Positions 1-6,223 of a stretch of DNA of 9,407 nt are shown here, piece by piece. Position 1 is the stretch's first letter. Every line of letters begins with the position of its first letter. The position numbers and the translations under genes are program-made. The DNA comes from Clostridiales bacterium (GTDB taxonomy: Bacteria > Bacillota > Clostridia > Oscillospirales > QAMX01). The notes under the pieces are model-generated. The model worked only from the letters and a program-made list of their open reading frames with translations, did not search any database and was not told the origin of the DNA. The stretch lies in NCBI GenBank assembly GCA_012514045.1, contig JAAZBA010000002.1, forward strand, positions 1-9,407. Direction: 5' to 3'.

Positions 1-2
1 AC

Positions 3-1295
3 ACAAAAAAGTTGTCGCAGGTTATGGCTCCTCTATATACCATCATGAAAACCACTCCTAAGATGTTTGTGCTGGACGATAACGACAATATGATTCATAT
101 AGAAGCTGTGTCAAACATGCTCAAGTCCACATATAATTATTACCAGTGGCGCTTCTGCGAGAATGACGGAGAACTGTATGTAACCACATTTGACACATCT
201 ATTCTCTTCGAGCATGTCATCGATATCTCCCTGTCAACACTTCTGAAAACTTTTCTTCAGGTTATGGCTCCGGAGCTTATGGACCTAAAAAATAACCTCA
301 CAAGAGTCGCCATGCCGGAGAGAAACACTCTACTCACAGCGACAAATTGTCTCCTGAATCTGGCGAAGATCAATGAACTTACCGACCTTCAGATAGACGA
401 AGCACTGGCCTCTATTGCCCTTTTGTCATCATCGGGAAAGAATATAGACATCCCCGCTACTCTTAGAACTCTTCTGAAAACCGTAGACGCGGAGGGCATC
501 AGAATGTTGATGGAGATGCGCTCAAGACTTAAAACTTCTGCCGGAGGCTTTGATGTGTTCAAGACATCCGACGGCGAGAGCTGGTCAATGATACTGGACG
601 ATGGCTGCAATGATCGATTCAACTACGGCGGACGTACAATCATCAACCACAAGTCCCAGCTATATATTGCTACCGCCAACCCATTCTTCGGCTCTCAGCT
701 TTGGAGACTTACAAAAACTGTAAAAACCCCCTATGTAAAGCCGGAGAAACCCGAAGGTGGTGCACCGCAGGCTGCAGAAGCGATAGCGAACACATATACC
801 ATAGCATTAAACCCTAACCGTGGTGAGCTCGACAATGTCGTTCTCACAACCTCTACCGATGGTACTTTAGAGAACCTGCCCATACCGGAACGTGAAAATT
901 ATTCCTTTGCCGGATGGTACAATGCTCCCACAGGTGGAAGCCTTGTGGATACAAATACAGTATTCATAGCTGACACTACATTGTATGCAATGTGGAAGCT
1001 TATAAGACCTGAATATACCTTAGATACTGTATCCACATTATCTGATAAAGCAATTGCAGCTATCAACGGCACAAGACATATTATTCAAGTAACCGCCAGT
1101 GAGGGCGGCAGAGTAAGCCCTGAAGGCATAAAGATAATAGTAAAAGGTGGCAGACTTACGGTAACGGCTTTCCCCAATGAAGGCTACAGTATAGCAAGCT
1201 TCATAGTGGACGGGGAAGACAAAGGAAATATTTTTTACTACACATTCAAGAATATAAAAGAAAACCACAGGGTAGAAGTGGTCTTTGTAAAGTAA
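3..1295 (+). CDS. Surface protein C-terminal part: beta-propeller-like region plus InlB B-type repeats (5' partial)
   Basis: The frame is open to the left edge, so the gene starts outside the window. The TTG at 12 is not a convincing start. Numbering from that TTG, residues 45-70 hold a propeller-like strand (NDGELYVTTFD). A mostly helical insert of about 100 residues follows (about 70-175). The blade then resumes with GGFDVFKTSDGESW and NYGGRTIINH, ending ANPFFGSQLWRL at about 232. Residues 260-330 match the Listeria-Bacteroides (InlB B/Flg_new) repeat, with the FAGWYNAPTGG core and a final LYAMWK. Residues 355-427 resemble the divergent InlB repeat found at C-termini (TASEGGRVSPEG, FPNEGYSI, VEVVFVK). 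No LPXTG motif or C-terminal membrane segment is present. Any signal peptide would lie outside the window. Such proteins are extracellular in Firmicutes, and a role in adhesion or glycan contact is inferred. The ligand is unknown. Domain calls are confident, function is not. Confidence 0.8.
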   Translation, partial: TKKLSQVMAPLYTIMKTTPKMFVLDDNDNMIHIEAVSNMLKSTYNYYQWRFCENDGELYVTTFDTSILFEHVIDISLSTLLKTFLQVMAPELMDLKNNLTRVAMPERNTLLTATNCLLNLAKINELTDLQIDEALASIALLSSSGKNIDIPATLRTLLKTVDAEGIRMLMEMRSRLKTSAGGFDVFKTSDGESWSMILDDGCNDRFNYGGRTIINHKSQLYIATANPFFGSQLWRLTKTVKTPYVKPEKPEGGAPQAAEAIANTYTIALNPNRGELDNVVLTTSTDGTLENLPIPERENYSFAGWYNAPTGGSLVDTNTVFIADTTLYAMWKLIRPEYTLDTVSTLSDKAIAAINGTRHIIQVTASEGGRVSPEGIKIIVKGGRLTVTAFPNEGYSIASFIVDGEDKGNIFYYTFKNIKENHRVEVVFVK

Positions 1296-1353
1296 AAATT
1301 AATAAAAACAGCTGCGCGGTTCTTAAGTTGCTTAGCTGTTTTGCCGTCTTTGC

Positions 1354-1398
1354 AAACATAAAAGCCTCCGGACTAAAATCCGAAGGCTTTTTATGTTT
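1354..1398. terminator. Bidirectional rho-independent terminator between convergent genes
   Basis: A long stem pairs AAACATAAAAGCCT on the left with AGGCTTTTTATGTTT on the right, with one bulged T. It continues through CGGA/TCCG past one C-A mismatch and closes on a CTAAAA loop (1373-1378). The GC-rich core is flanked by A-runs on one side and T-runs on the other, so it gives hairpin plus U-tract on both strands. It sits 58 bases after the surface-protein stop and 15 bases after the stop of the minus-strand hydrolase gene, so it can end both transcripts. Confidence 0.88.
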
Positions 1399-1413
1399 AT
1401 ATCAATAGAAAGA

Positions 1414-2661
1414 TTATCTCTTGATCATCTTGCGCAAGTTTTTGATAGCGGCGCCAACCATAAGATAGCCTGCTTCCTCGTTGAGTCTTGTGTATGTAGA
1501 AGCTGTAGACTCGTATCCGCCCAGACGCTTAGCTTCACGAGTGTATACATAACCTAACTGAGCATTTGTAAGCTCAGATACAATATTCATCTTGTAAGGA
1601 GAACCATTTTTAACCATATGACCGAAAATACAGAACATCTCGCCAGGTAAACCTGTGAAGGCAAGATCTCCCAGAGCGATTGACATAATCTCACACTCAA
1701 TTTCGCCGCCGCCCATCTCAAGAGCTTTTTTCATCTCCCTGACAATAAGGTGATGGAATGTTGGGTTGGCAATTTCCTCTGCTGTGGGCAAACGGATTTC
1801 AGCTGTGATAAATTCTCTGTCAACATCAACGGAGATGTCGGCAGATGTCTCTATTTTATCGAATAAATCAATAACTGACGCAGCGAGAATCTCGCCAATT
1901 TCCTTATAAGTACGTCTTTTAGCGTTTACAAAATCAATGTGATTGATGTTACCGCAGCAGCCGTTGAGGAACATAAAGCCGCAGTCGTAGCCGTACTTTG
2001 ACTTTATGATGTTTCTTATAACTCCGGGATAGTCCGCGGAGAAGCTGTCACCGCCCACACAGTCAAGGTGGAGAGCGAAGTTAGTGATAACACCCATGGG
2101 GGAGCCATCCTCGTTGTCAATACGAACAACGATAAGCTGAGGATCGGTCACATCGGCTGGAAGCACGATATCATCGCTGTCCGGACGGGGATTAGTCTGC
2201 ACTCTGCCGTCTGACATAACCCATCTGCGGTTGAACGCGACACCTCTCACGTCTGTAGAGGCATATCCCAGCTTAGCGGGAGCCATTCTGTTGAATGCCA
2301 CAATACCGGCGTCTACCACACGTCCGATGAGGAACTCGATGTACTCCTCATTGCGCTCTGTATTGTAAAGCGTTGAAACCGGACCGGCTGTGTGGGAATG
2401 GATGGCAGCAATATAGATGTTCTCGCAGGATACGCCTGTAACACTATTGATGCCCTTTCTCATGCGTTTTACGTCTCTGGCGTCGATAACGATTGTGTCA
2501 AGAGAAATCATTATGACTGTCTTGACTCCATCGGTGAAAGCGTATGCGTGGGCAAAGAGGTTGTCCTTTACAGATTTGCTGGGTCTGTCATTAAATTGGC
2601 CCGGCATACAGAAGCCAAGCTTCGGAGTTATGTCACTTTCATAGAAACCACATTTAAACAT
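1414..2661 (-). CDS. Neutral/alkaline ceramidase-like hydrolase, short cytoplasmic form
   Basis: 415 residues from the ATG at 2661. That start has the strong site AAAGGAAGG (2671-2679) nine bases upstream. A longer frame from 2700 starts inside a hairpin loop with no ribosome site, so I rejected it. The fold of the ceramidase N-terminal family is seen in order: CGFYESDITP near the start, AAIHSHTAGP (85-94), NFALHLDCVGG then SADYPG (194-213), FLNGCCGNINHID (231-243), LPGEMF (338-343) and YESTAST (383-389). By analogy with neutral ceramidases, H88/H90, H198, E341 and Y383 are the likely zinc ligands. The GDVSP motif that carries the catalytic serine in true ceramidases reads GNINH here, so the serine appears replaced by N240. 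There is no signal peptide, and the protein is much shorter than secreted ceramidases (about 650 residues) and has no C-terminal Ig-like domain. Substrate is therefore unknown, and ceramide is unlikely. It lies 69 bases after the aminotransferase gene, on the same strand. Confidence 0.85.
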   Translation of the reverse strand: MFKCGFYESDITPKLGFCMPGQFNDRPSKSVKDNLFAHAYAFTDGVKTVIMISLDTIVIDARDVKRMRKGINSVTGVSCENIYIAAIHSHTAGPVSTLYNTERNEEYIEFLIGRVVDAGIVAFNRMAPAKLGYASTDVRGVAFNRRWVMSDGRVQTNPRPDSDDIVLPADVTDPQLIVVRIDNEDGSPMGVITNFALHLDCVGGDSFSADYPGVIRNIIKSKYGYDCGFMFLNGCCGNINHIDFVNAKRRTYKEIGEILAASVIDLFDKIETSADISVDVDREFITAEIRLPTAEEIANPTFHHLIVREMKKALEMGGGEIECEIMSIALGDLAFTGLPGEMFCIFGHMVKNGSPYKMNIVSELTNAQLGYVYTREAKRLGGYESTASTYTRLNEEAGYLMVGAAIKNLRKMIKR

Positions 2662-2670
2662 TGTATTAAT

Positions 2671-2679
2671 CCTTCCTTT
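2671..2679 (-). promoter_or_regulatory. Ribosome binding site that fixes the hydrolase start
   Basis: AAAGGAAGG on the minus strand, nine bases before the ATG at 2661. It decides the start in favour of 2661 over the in-frame ATG at 2700. Confidence 0.85.
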
Positions 2680-2684
2680 AGGTG

Positions 2685-2719
2685 ATTTGAGCGAGGGCAT
2701 AATACACCCTCGCTCAAAT
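2685..2719 (-). other. Perfect 13-bp inverted repeat in the aminotransferase-hydrolase gap
   Basis: ATTTGAGCGAGGG (2685-2697) pairs perfectly with CCCTCGCTCAAAT (2707-2719) around a 9-base loop. It begins 11 bases after the aminotransferase stop and ends 5 bases before the hydrolase ribosome site, which it leaves free. Neither strand has a U-tract after the stem, so it is not a standard intrinsic terminator. Possible roles are 3'-end protection of the upstream cistron, an RNase processing point, partial attenuation, or a DNA operator. Structure is certain, role is not. Confidence 0.75.
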
Positions 2720-2730
2720 ATGAAATTGAC

Positions 2731-3996
2731 TTATTTCTTGTTCTCGCTGATAACAGCCTTGACTCCGTCGATGCAAGCCTGAATGTGCTCAACCTCCCAA
2801 GTCGGATGGAGGAAGAGGGAGAATGTTACGCTGCGGAGACGCTTAGCATTGGGGCAGAGAACCTTGTCGTATTCGACACTTTCGGGATTGGTATATTCTT
2901 TGCTCCAGAAGGGGAAATGCGCTGTACCGAAGCCATATTTTTCCTTATAAGCAGCCTCTTCGTAAGCCTCAGGCCACTGAATGCCATAGCAGGGAATATT
3001 CTTAGCCTGGAGAGCCTTGACAAATTTCGGGGCATCAATGGAGAGAACATCAAGATCAATATTGATGGGATACCACCAGTAGGAGTTCTGACGTATTTCG
3101 TCATTGTAGGGAAGTTTTGCAATGCCTTCAAGTCCTGTGAAAGCTTTGTCGTACATAGCTGCGTACTTGTAACGGCGGGCAAGGTTCCAATCGTCATAAC
3201 GCTTCATTTCGTTGATACCAATGATAGCCTGAATCTCTGTCATACGGTAGTTGAAGCCCACGCGGCGATGGATATAGGGAAGCTTCTCCTCAAGAGCCAA
3301 CAAGTTCATGCGTGTACGTACATCGTAACCGTGGTCACGGAAAGAGCGGCACTCCCAGCCGAGATCCTCGTCATTTGTAATAACCATGCCGCCTTCACCG
3401 CCTGTGGTGAACTGCTTGGACTGGCAGAAGGAATAGCAACCTACGTCGCCTACGAGACCTACGTATGTATCGCCAAACTTACCGCCGATTGACTGTGCGC
3501 AGTCTTCGATAATCTTCAGGTTGTGTTTCTTCGCAATCTCAAGGATAGGACCCATATCCGCTACAACACCGTAAAGGTGAACAACAACAATACCCTTTGT
3601 GCGCTCTGTTATTAGCTCCTCAATCTTTGCAGGATCGATTGTGTGGTCGTCTGTTACATCGCAGAATACGGGGATAGCACCGGCTTGTACAACTGCGAAT
3701 GAGCTGGCGATAAAGGAATAGGAGGGGACAATAACCTCATCGCCCGGGCCGATGCCTAAACAGGATATACCGATGTGAAGAGCAGCTGTTCCGTTTGTGC
3801 AGGAAATAGCCATCTTGGCGCCTGTCCACTTGCGGAAAACCTCTTCGAATTCCATACCCTTGGTACCTACCCAGTAGTTGACCTTGCCGCTCTTGATGGG
3901 CTCAACAATGTCTTTCGCTGTATCGGGATGGAACTGGGGCCACATGGGAAAGCCGAGCTCGGTAATTCCGGCTGCGTTCATAACTTTTTCTGCCAT
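2731..3996 (-). CDS. DegT/DnrJ/EryC1/StrS-family PLP-dependent sugar aminotransferase
   Basis: 421 residues, typical for or slightly longer than the family. Start at 3996 is supported by AAAAGGAG (4006-4013), nine bases upstream. Fold-type I PLP signatures are present: the phosphate loop SCTNGTAALH (65-74), SYSFIASS (92-99), IEDCAQ with PLP-ring-binding D165 (163-168), and SFCQSKQFTTGGEGG (189-203) in which K194 is the predicted Schiff-base lysine. The family motif FNYRMTEIQA is at 248-257. These enzymes swap a keto for an amino group on nucleotide-linked hexoses or on cyclitols such as scyllo-inosose. The exact substrate cannot be read from sequence. No nucleotide-sugar dehydratase or other sugar-biosynthesis gene lies beside it, which weakens a classical dTDP-sugar role. 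It is the first gene of a probable two-gene operon with the ceramidase-fold hydrolase and is divergent from an AraC regulator, which suggests induced, substrate-specific use. Confidence 0.93.
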   Translation of the reverse strand: MAEKVMNAAGITELGFPMWPQFHPDTAKDIVEPIKSGKVNYWVGTKGMEFEEVFRKWTGAKMAISCTNGTAALHIGISCLGIGPGDEVIVPSYSFIASSFAVVQAGAIPVFCDVTDDHTIDPAKIEELITERTKGIVVVHLYGVVADMGPILEIAKKHNLKIIEDCAQSIGGKFGDTYVGLVGDVGCYSFCQSKQFTTGGEGGMVITNDEDLGWECRSFRDHGYDVRTRMNLLALEEKLPYIHRRVGFNYRMTEIQAIIGINEMKRYDDWNLARRYKYAAMYDKAFTGLEGIAKLPYNDEIRQNSYWWYPINIDLDVLSIDAPKFVKALQAKNIPCYGIQWPEAYEEAAYKEKYGFGTAHFPFWSKEYTNPESVEYDKVLCPNAKRLRSVTFSLFLHPTWEVEHIQACIDGVKAVISENKK

Positions 3997-4025
3997 CTTA
4001 ATAAACTCCTTTTCAAAAAATATAG

Positions 4026-4054
4026 TTGCAATTTATATAGTTATATTATATAAT
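4026..4054 (+). promoter_or_regulatory. Predicted sigma-A promoter of the AraC-family regulator, overlapping the divergent promoter
   Basis: TTGCAA (4026-4031), a 17-base spacer and a perfect TATAAT (4049-4054). Its -10 overlaps the minus-strand -10 (4045-4050), and together they form the palindrome ATTATATAAT (4045-4054). Transcription would start near 4061 and give a leader of about 90 bases before the regulator ATG. Two polymerases could not occupy both promoters at once. Confidence 0.6.
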
Positions 4055-4073
4055 ATATTTGAGGGAAAAACAA
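4045..4073 (-). promoter_or_regulatory. Predicted sigma-A promoter of the aminotransferase operon
   Basis: On the minus strand, TTGTTT (4068-4073) is followed after 17 bases by a perfect TATAAT (4045-4050). The start point would be near 4038, giving a leader of about 40 bases that contains the AAAAGGAG ribosome site. The -35 is weak (3 of 6 consensus), as expected for an activator-dependent promoter. Confidence 0.6.
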
Positions 4074-4151
4074 TAACAAATCACAATTCCGATAACATAC
4101 GAAATGCACATCTTAACTTATTCCTATGTCGAAAGGAAGTGACAAAAGGTA

Positions 4152-5054
4152 ATGAACAAGATAGACAGCGTATTCTACCAGAAAGGTGAATTGAGCCCGG
4201 ATTTTGAGCTTGAGATGCGTGAAATCAGGAATCAGGCAGATGCACTTTACCAGGGTTATGGGAAATATGACCTGCATTATCATAGCTTTTGGGAGATAGA
4301 CTACGTCATATCTGGAGAGGGTGTGAACATATTTGCCGGAAACGTATACACTTTTGAGCCCGGCGACATATATATAATAAAACCATATCAGTACCACAAC
4401 GCCTATACTACAAGTGATATAATGATGCTTTGCATTCAGGTAAACCTGGACAGCGTGGTAAAGAGCATTCTTCCTGAAAATCTTTTCTCCATCGGCGACG
4501 GAAATTTTGAGAACCTTATCCGCAGCTCCTTTCCTCACTACGAAAAAATTAAGGCGCCCCTCGAACGTATACGCCTGGAATGGGAGAAAAGGCAGCCGAT
4601 GTGGCAGACTGTGGCAAGGCTCAGTGTTGCGGATCTGTTTATCAATCTGTCCCGCTACTGCGGTAAAGAGGGGGAGAACAACATACAAGTGGCGGAGCAC
4701 GCCGGAATACGCCGCGCTTTGGAGTTCATAAACTCAAACTACACTAAGCCCATCCGTCTCGATGAGGTTGCCGGCAAAGCGATAATGAATAAGAATTATT
4801 TCTGCGCTGTGTTTAAGAAGCACGTGGGATGTACATTCTACTCCTATGTAAATAATCTGAGATTGAAGCTTGCCTGCACGCTTCTCCGCATGACAGACCA
4901 GTCCGTTAAGGAAATCTCCATTAACTCAGGTTTCAGTGACATTTCAACTTTCAACAAGGCGTTTAAGAAGGCATTCGGTATCACTCCTACGGTTTACCGC
5001 ACGGAAATGTACGGAAAACCAAAGCAGTCTTCTATTTCAAAAAGCTCTCAATAA
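4152..5054 (+). CDS. AraC-family transcriptional regulator with N-terminal cupin domain
   Basis: 300 residues, the usual AraC/XylS length. Residues 38-90 form the cupin sensor, with LHYHSFWEIDYVISGEG (H42, H44, E48), the turn FEPGDIYIIKP and Y81-H82. This is a probable small-molecule or sugar pocket. Residues 184-285 carry the paired helix-turn-helix DNA-binding domain: first helix pair around IRLDEVAGKAIMNKNYF, second around SVKEISINSGFSDISTFNKAF, ending in the hallmark FGITPTVYR. Start at 4152 has AAAGGAAG 12 bases upstream and AAAAGG 2 bases upstream, so initiation may be modest. It is divergent from the aminotransferase-hydrolase operon and shares its promoter region, which makes that operon its most likely target. 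The ligand is unknown. The last 23 bases overlap the 3' end of the convergent epimerase gene, and no terminator is visible there. Confidence 0.93.
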   Translation: MNKIDSVFYQKGELSPDFELEMREIRNQADALYQGYGKYDLHYHSFWEIDYVISGEGVNIFAGNVYTFEPGDIYIIKPYQYHNAYTTSDIMMLCIQVNLDSVVKSILPENLFSIGDGNFENLIRSSFPHYEKIKAPLERIRLEWEKRQPMWQTVARLSVADLFINLSRYCGKEGENNIQVAEHAGIRRALEFINSNYTKPIRLDEVAGKAIMNKNYFCAVFKKHVGCTFYSYVNNLRLKLACTLLRMTDQSVKEISINSGFSDISTFNKAFKKAFGITPTVYRTEMYGKPKQSSISKSSQ

Positions 5055-6150
5055 TAGCGTTAGCAATGCGCTCGGAGGCATGGCCGTCACCGTATGGATT
5101 GGCGGCTTTTGCCATTTTTTCATACAGCGCCTTGTCCCGCATTAGCTCGCTTGCCAAAGAGTATATGACCTCTGTATCAACTCCCGCAAGTTTTAGGATA
5201 CCTGTATCAAGCCCCTCAGGACGCTCTGTTTCCGTGCGGAGAACGAGAGTAGGCACTCCGATGGCAGTAGCTTCCTCTTGAATACCGCCGGAGTCGGTCA
5301 TGACGAAGTAACACTTGCTCATGAGATTGTGGTTGTCGGTGACATCTGTAGGCTCAAGAAGATGTACCCGGGGCACATCCCCAAGCATTGGGAATACAGT
5401 CTCTCGAACTACGGGATTTAAGTGAACTGGCCATACGATATGAAGCTCAGGAGAATCAGAAACAAGTCTCTTAACTGCATTACAGATGTTCTCAATGCCT
5501 TGACCAAGGTTTTCACGTCTGTGTGCGGTGAGAAGGACATACTTACCGTCAGAAAAGTCGATGCTGCGGAGGAATTTATTATTATACTCGTAGCCGTCTC
5601 TGACTGTATACTTCATGGAGTCGATAACTGTGTTGCCGGTGACGAAAACATTTTCAGTAATGCCCTCTGCGGCAAGATTAGAACGGTTGAGTTCTGTGGG
5701 AGCGTAATGATAGGTGGCGATACGTCCCGTGAGACGTCTGTTCATCTCCTCGGGATATGGTGAATATTTGTCAAAGGTGCGAAGACCTGCTTCCACATGA
5801 CCTACGGGAATCTTCTCATAGAAGGCAGCGAGTGAAGCTACAAAGGAGGTTGTGGTGTCACCATGTACAAGCACGATGTCTGGCTTCGCATCCTTGAGCA
5901 CTTTTTCTAGTCCCAAAAGAATTCCGGTGGTAATCGTATGGAGTGTCTGACGTTCCTTCATGATGTCAAGGTCGTAATCGGCTTTTACACCGAATATATC
6001 CATAACCTGATCCAGCATCTGGCGATGCTGCGCTGTTAGGCAAACAATGGACTGAATTTCCGGTCTCTTCTGAAGCTCAATAACCAGGGGGCACATCTTG
6101 ATAGCATCAGGACGTGTGCCGAAAATGCTCATTACTTTAATTTTCCTCAT
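5032..6150 (-). CDS. wecB: UDP-N-acetylglucosamine 2-epimerase, non-hydrolysing
   Basis: 372 residues, full family length. It interconverts UDP-GlcNAc and UDP-ManNAc in the cytoplasm, feeding wall teichoic acid linkage units or capsule. Motifs in order: FGTRPDAIK (10-18, usually GTRPEAIK, so E to D at 15), GDTTTS with D98, GHVEAGLRT with H118/E120 (117-125), YPEEMNRR with E135 (132-139), TAHRREN with H210 (208-214), TDSGGIQEEA (285-294) and ETERPEG (307-313). All expected active-site positions are occupied, so the enzyme should be active. Start at 6150 follows only a weak ribosome-site match (GCGAG). No other glycan gene is adjacent, so it is probably a stand-alone transcription unit. In Gram-positives the same gene is called mnaA. 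The gene ends inside the convergent regulator gene. Confidence 0.95.
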   Translation of the reverse strand: MRKIKVMSIFGTRPDAIKMCPLVIELQKRPEIQSIVCLTAQHRQMLDQVMDIFGVKADYDLDIMKERQTLHTITTGILLGLEKVLKDAKPDIVLVHGDTTTSFVASLAAFYEKIPVGHVEAGLRTFDKYSPYPEEMNRRLTGRIATYHYAPTELNRSNLAAEGITENVFVTGNTVIDSMKYTVRDGYEYNNKFLRSIDFSDGKYVLLTAHRRENLGQGIENICNAVKRLVSDSPELHIVWPVHLNPVVRETVFPMLGDVPRVHLLEPTDVTDNHNLMSKCYFVMTDSGGIQEEATAIGVPTLVLRTETERPEGLDTGILKLAGVDTEVIYSLASELMRDKALYEKMAKAANPYGDGHASERIANAIIESFLK

Positions 6151-6180
6151 GATTTTCTCGCTTTCGGTATGTTTTTGGAT

Positions 6181-6209
6181 ATTATATCACAGAATAAAGA
6201 AACAATCAA
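6181..6209 (-). promoter_or_regulatory. wecB: Predicted sigma-A promoter of the UDP-GlcNAc 2-epimerase gene
   Basis: On the minus strand, TTGATT (6204-6209), a 17-base spacer and a perfect TATAAT (6181-6186). The start point would be near 6174, giving a leader of about 24 bases. It lies in the 73-base gap after the radical SAM gene, where no terminator hairpin is evident. Confidence 0.65.
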
Positions 6210-6223
6210 CATGCGCTCCATAT

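Noticed and set aside
1305..1342. Inverted repeat AAAACAGCT/AGCTGTTTT after the surface protein stop as a first terminator.
   Set aside because: The nine-pair stem is AT-rich with a 20-base loop and only four T's after the core. The hairpin at 1354-1398 is far stronger and suffices.
2662..2700. 13-residue N-terminal extension of the ceramidase-like gene from an ATG at 2700.
   Set aside because: That ATG lies in the hairpin loop with no ribosome site. The ATG at 2661 has a strong site at the right distance, and the protein begins there with the family's usual first strand.
2785..3492. Plus-strand open frame of 235 residues.
   Set aside because: It lies entirely antisense to the well-supported aminotransferase gene and has no recognisable motif.
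4113..4700. Minus-strand open frame of 195 residues.
   Set aside because: It is the antisense shadow of the AraC regulator gene and covers its promoter side. It has no domain features or clear ribosome site.
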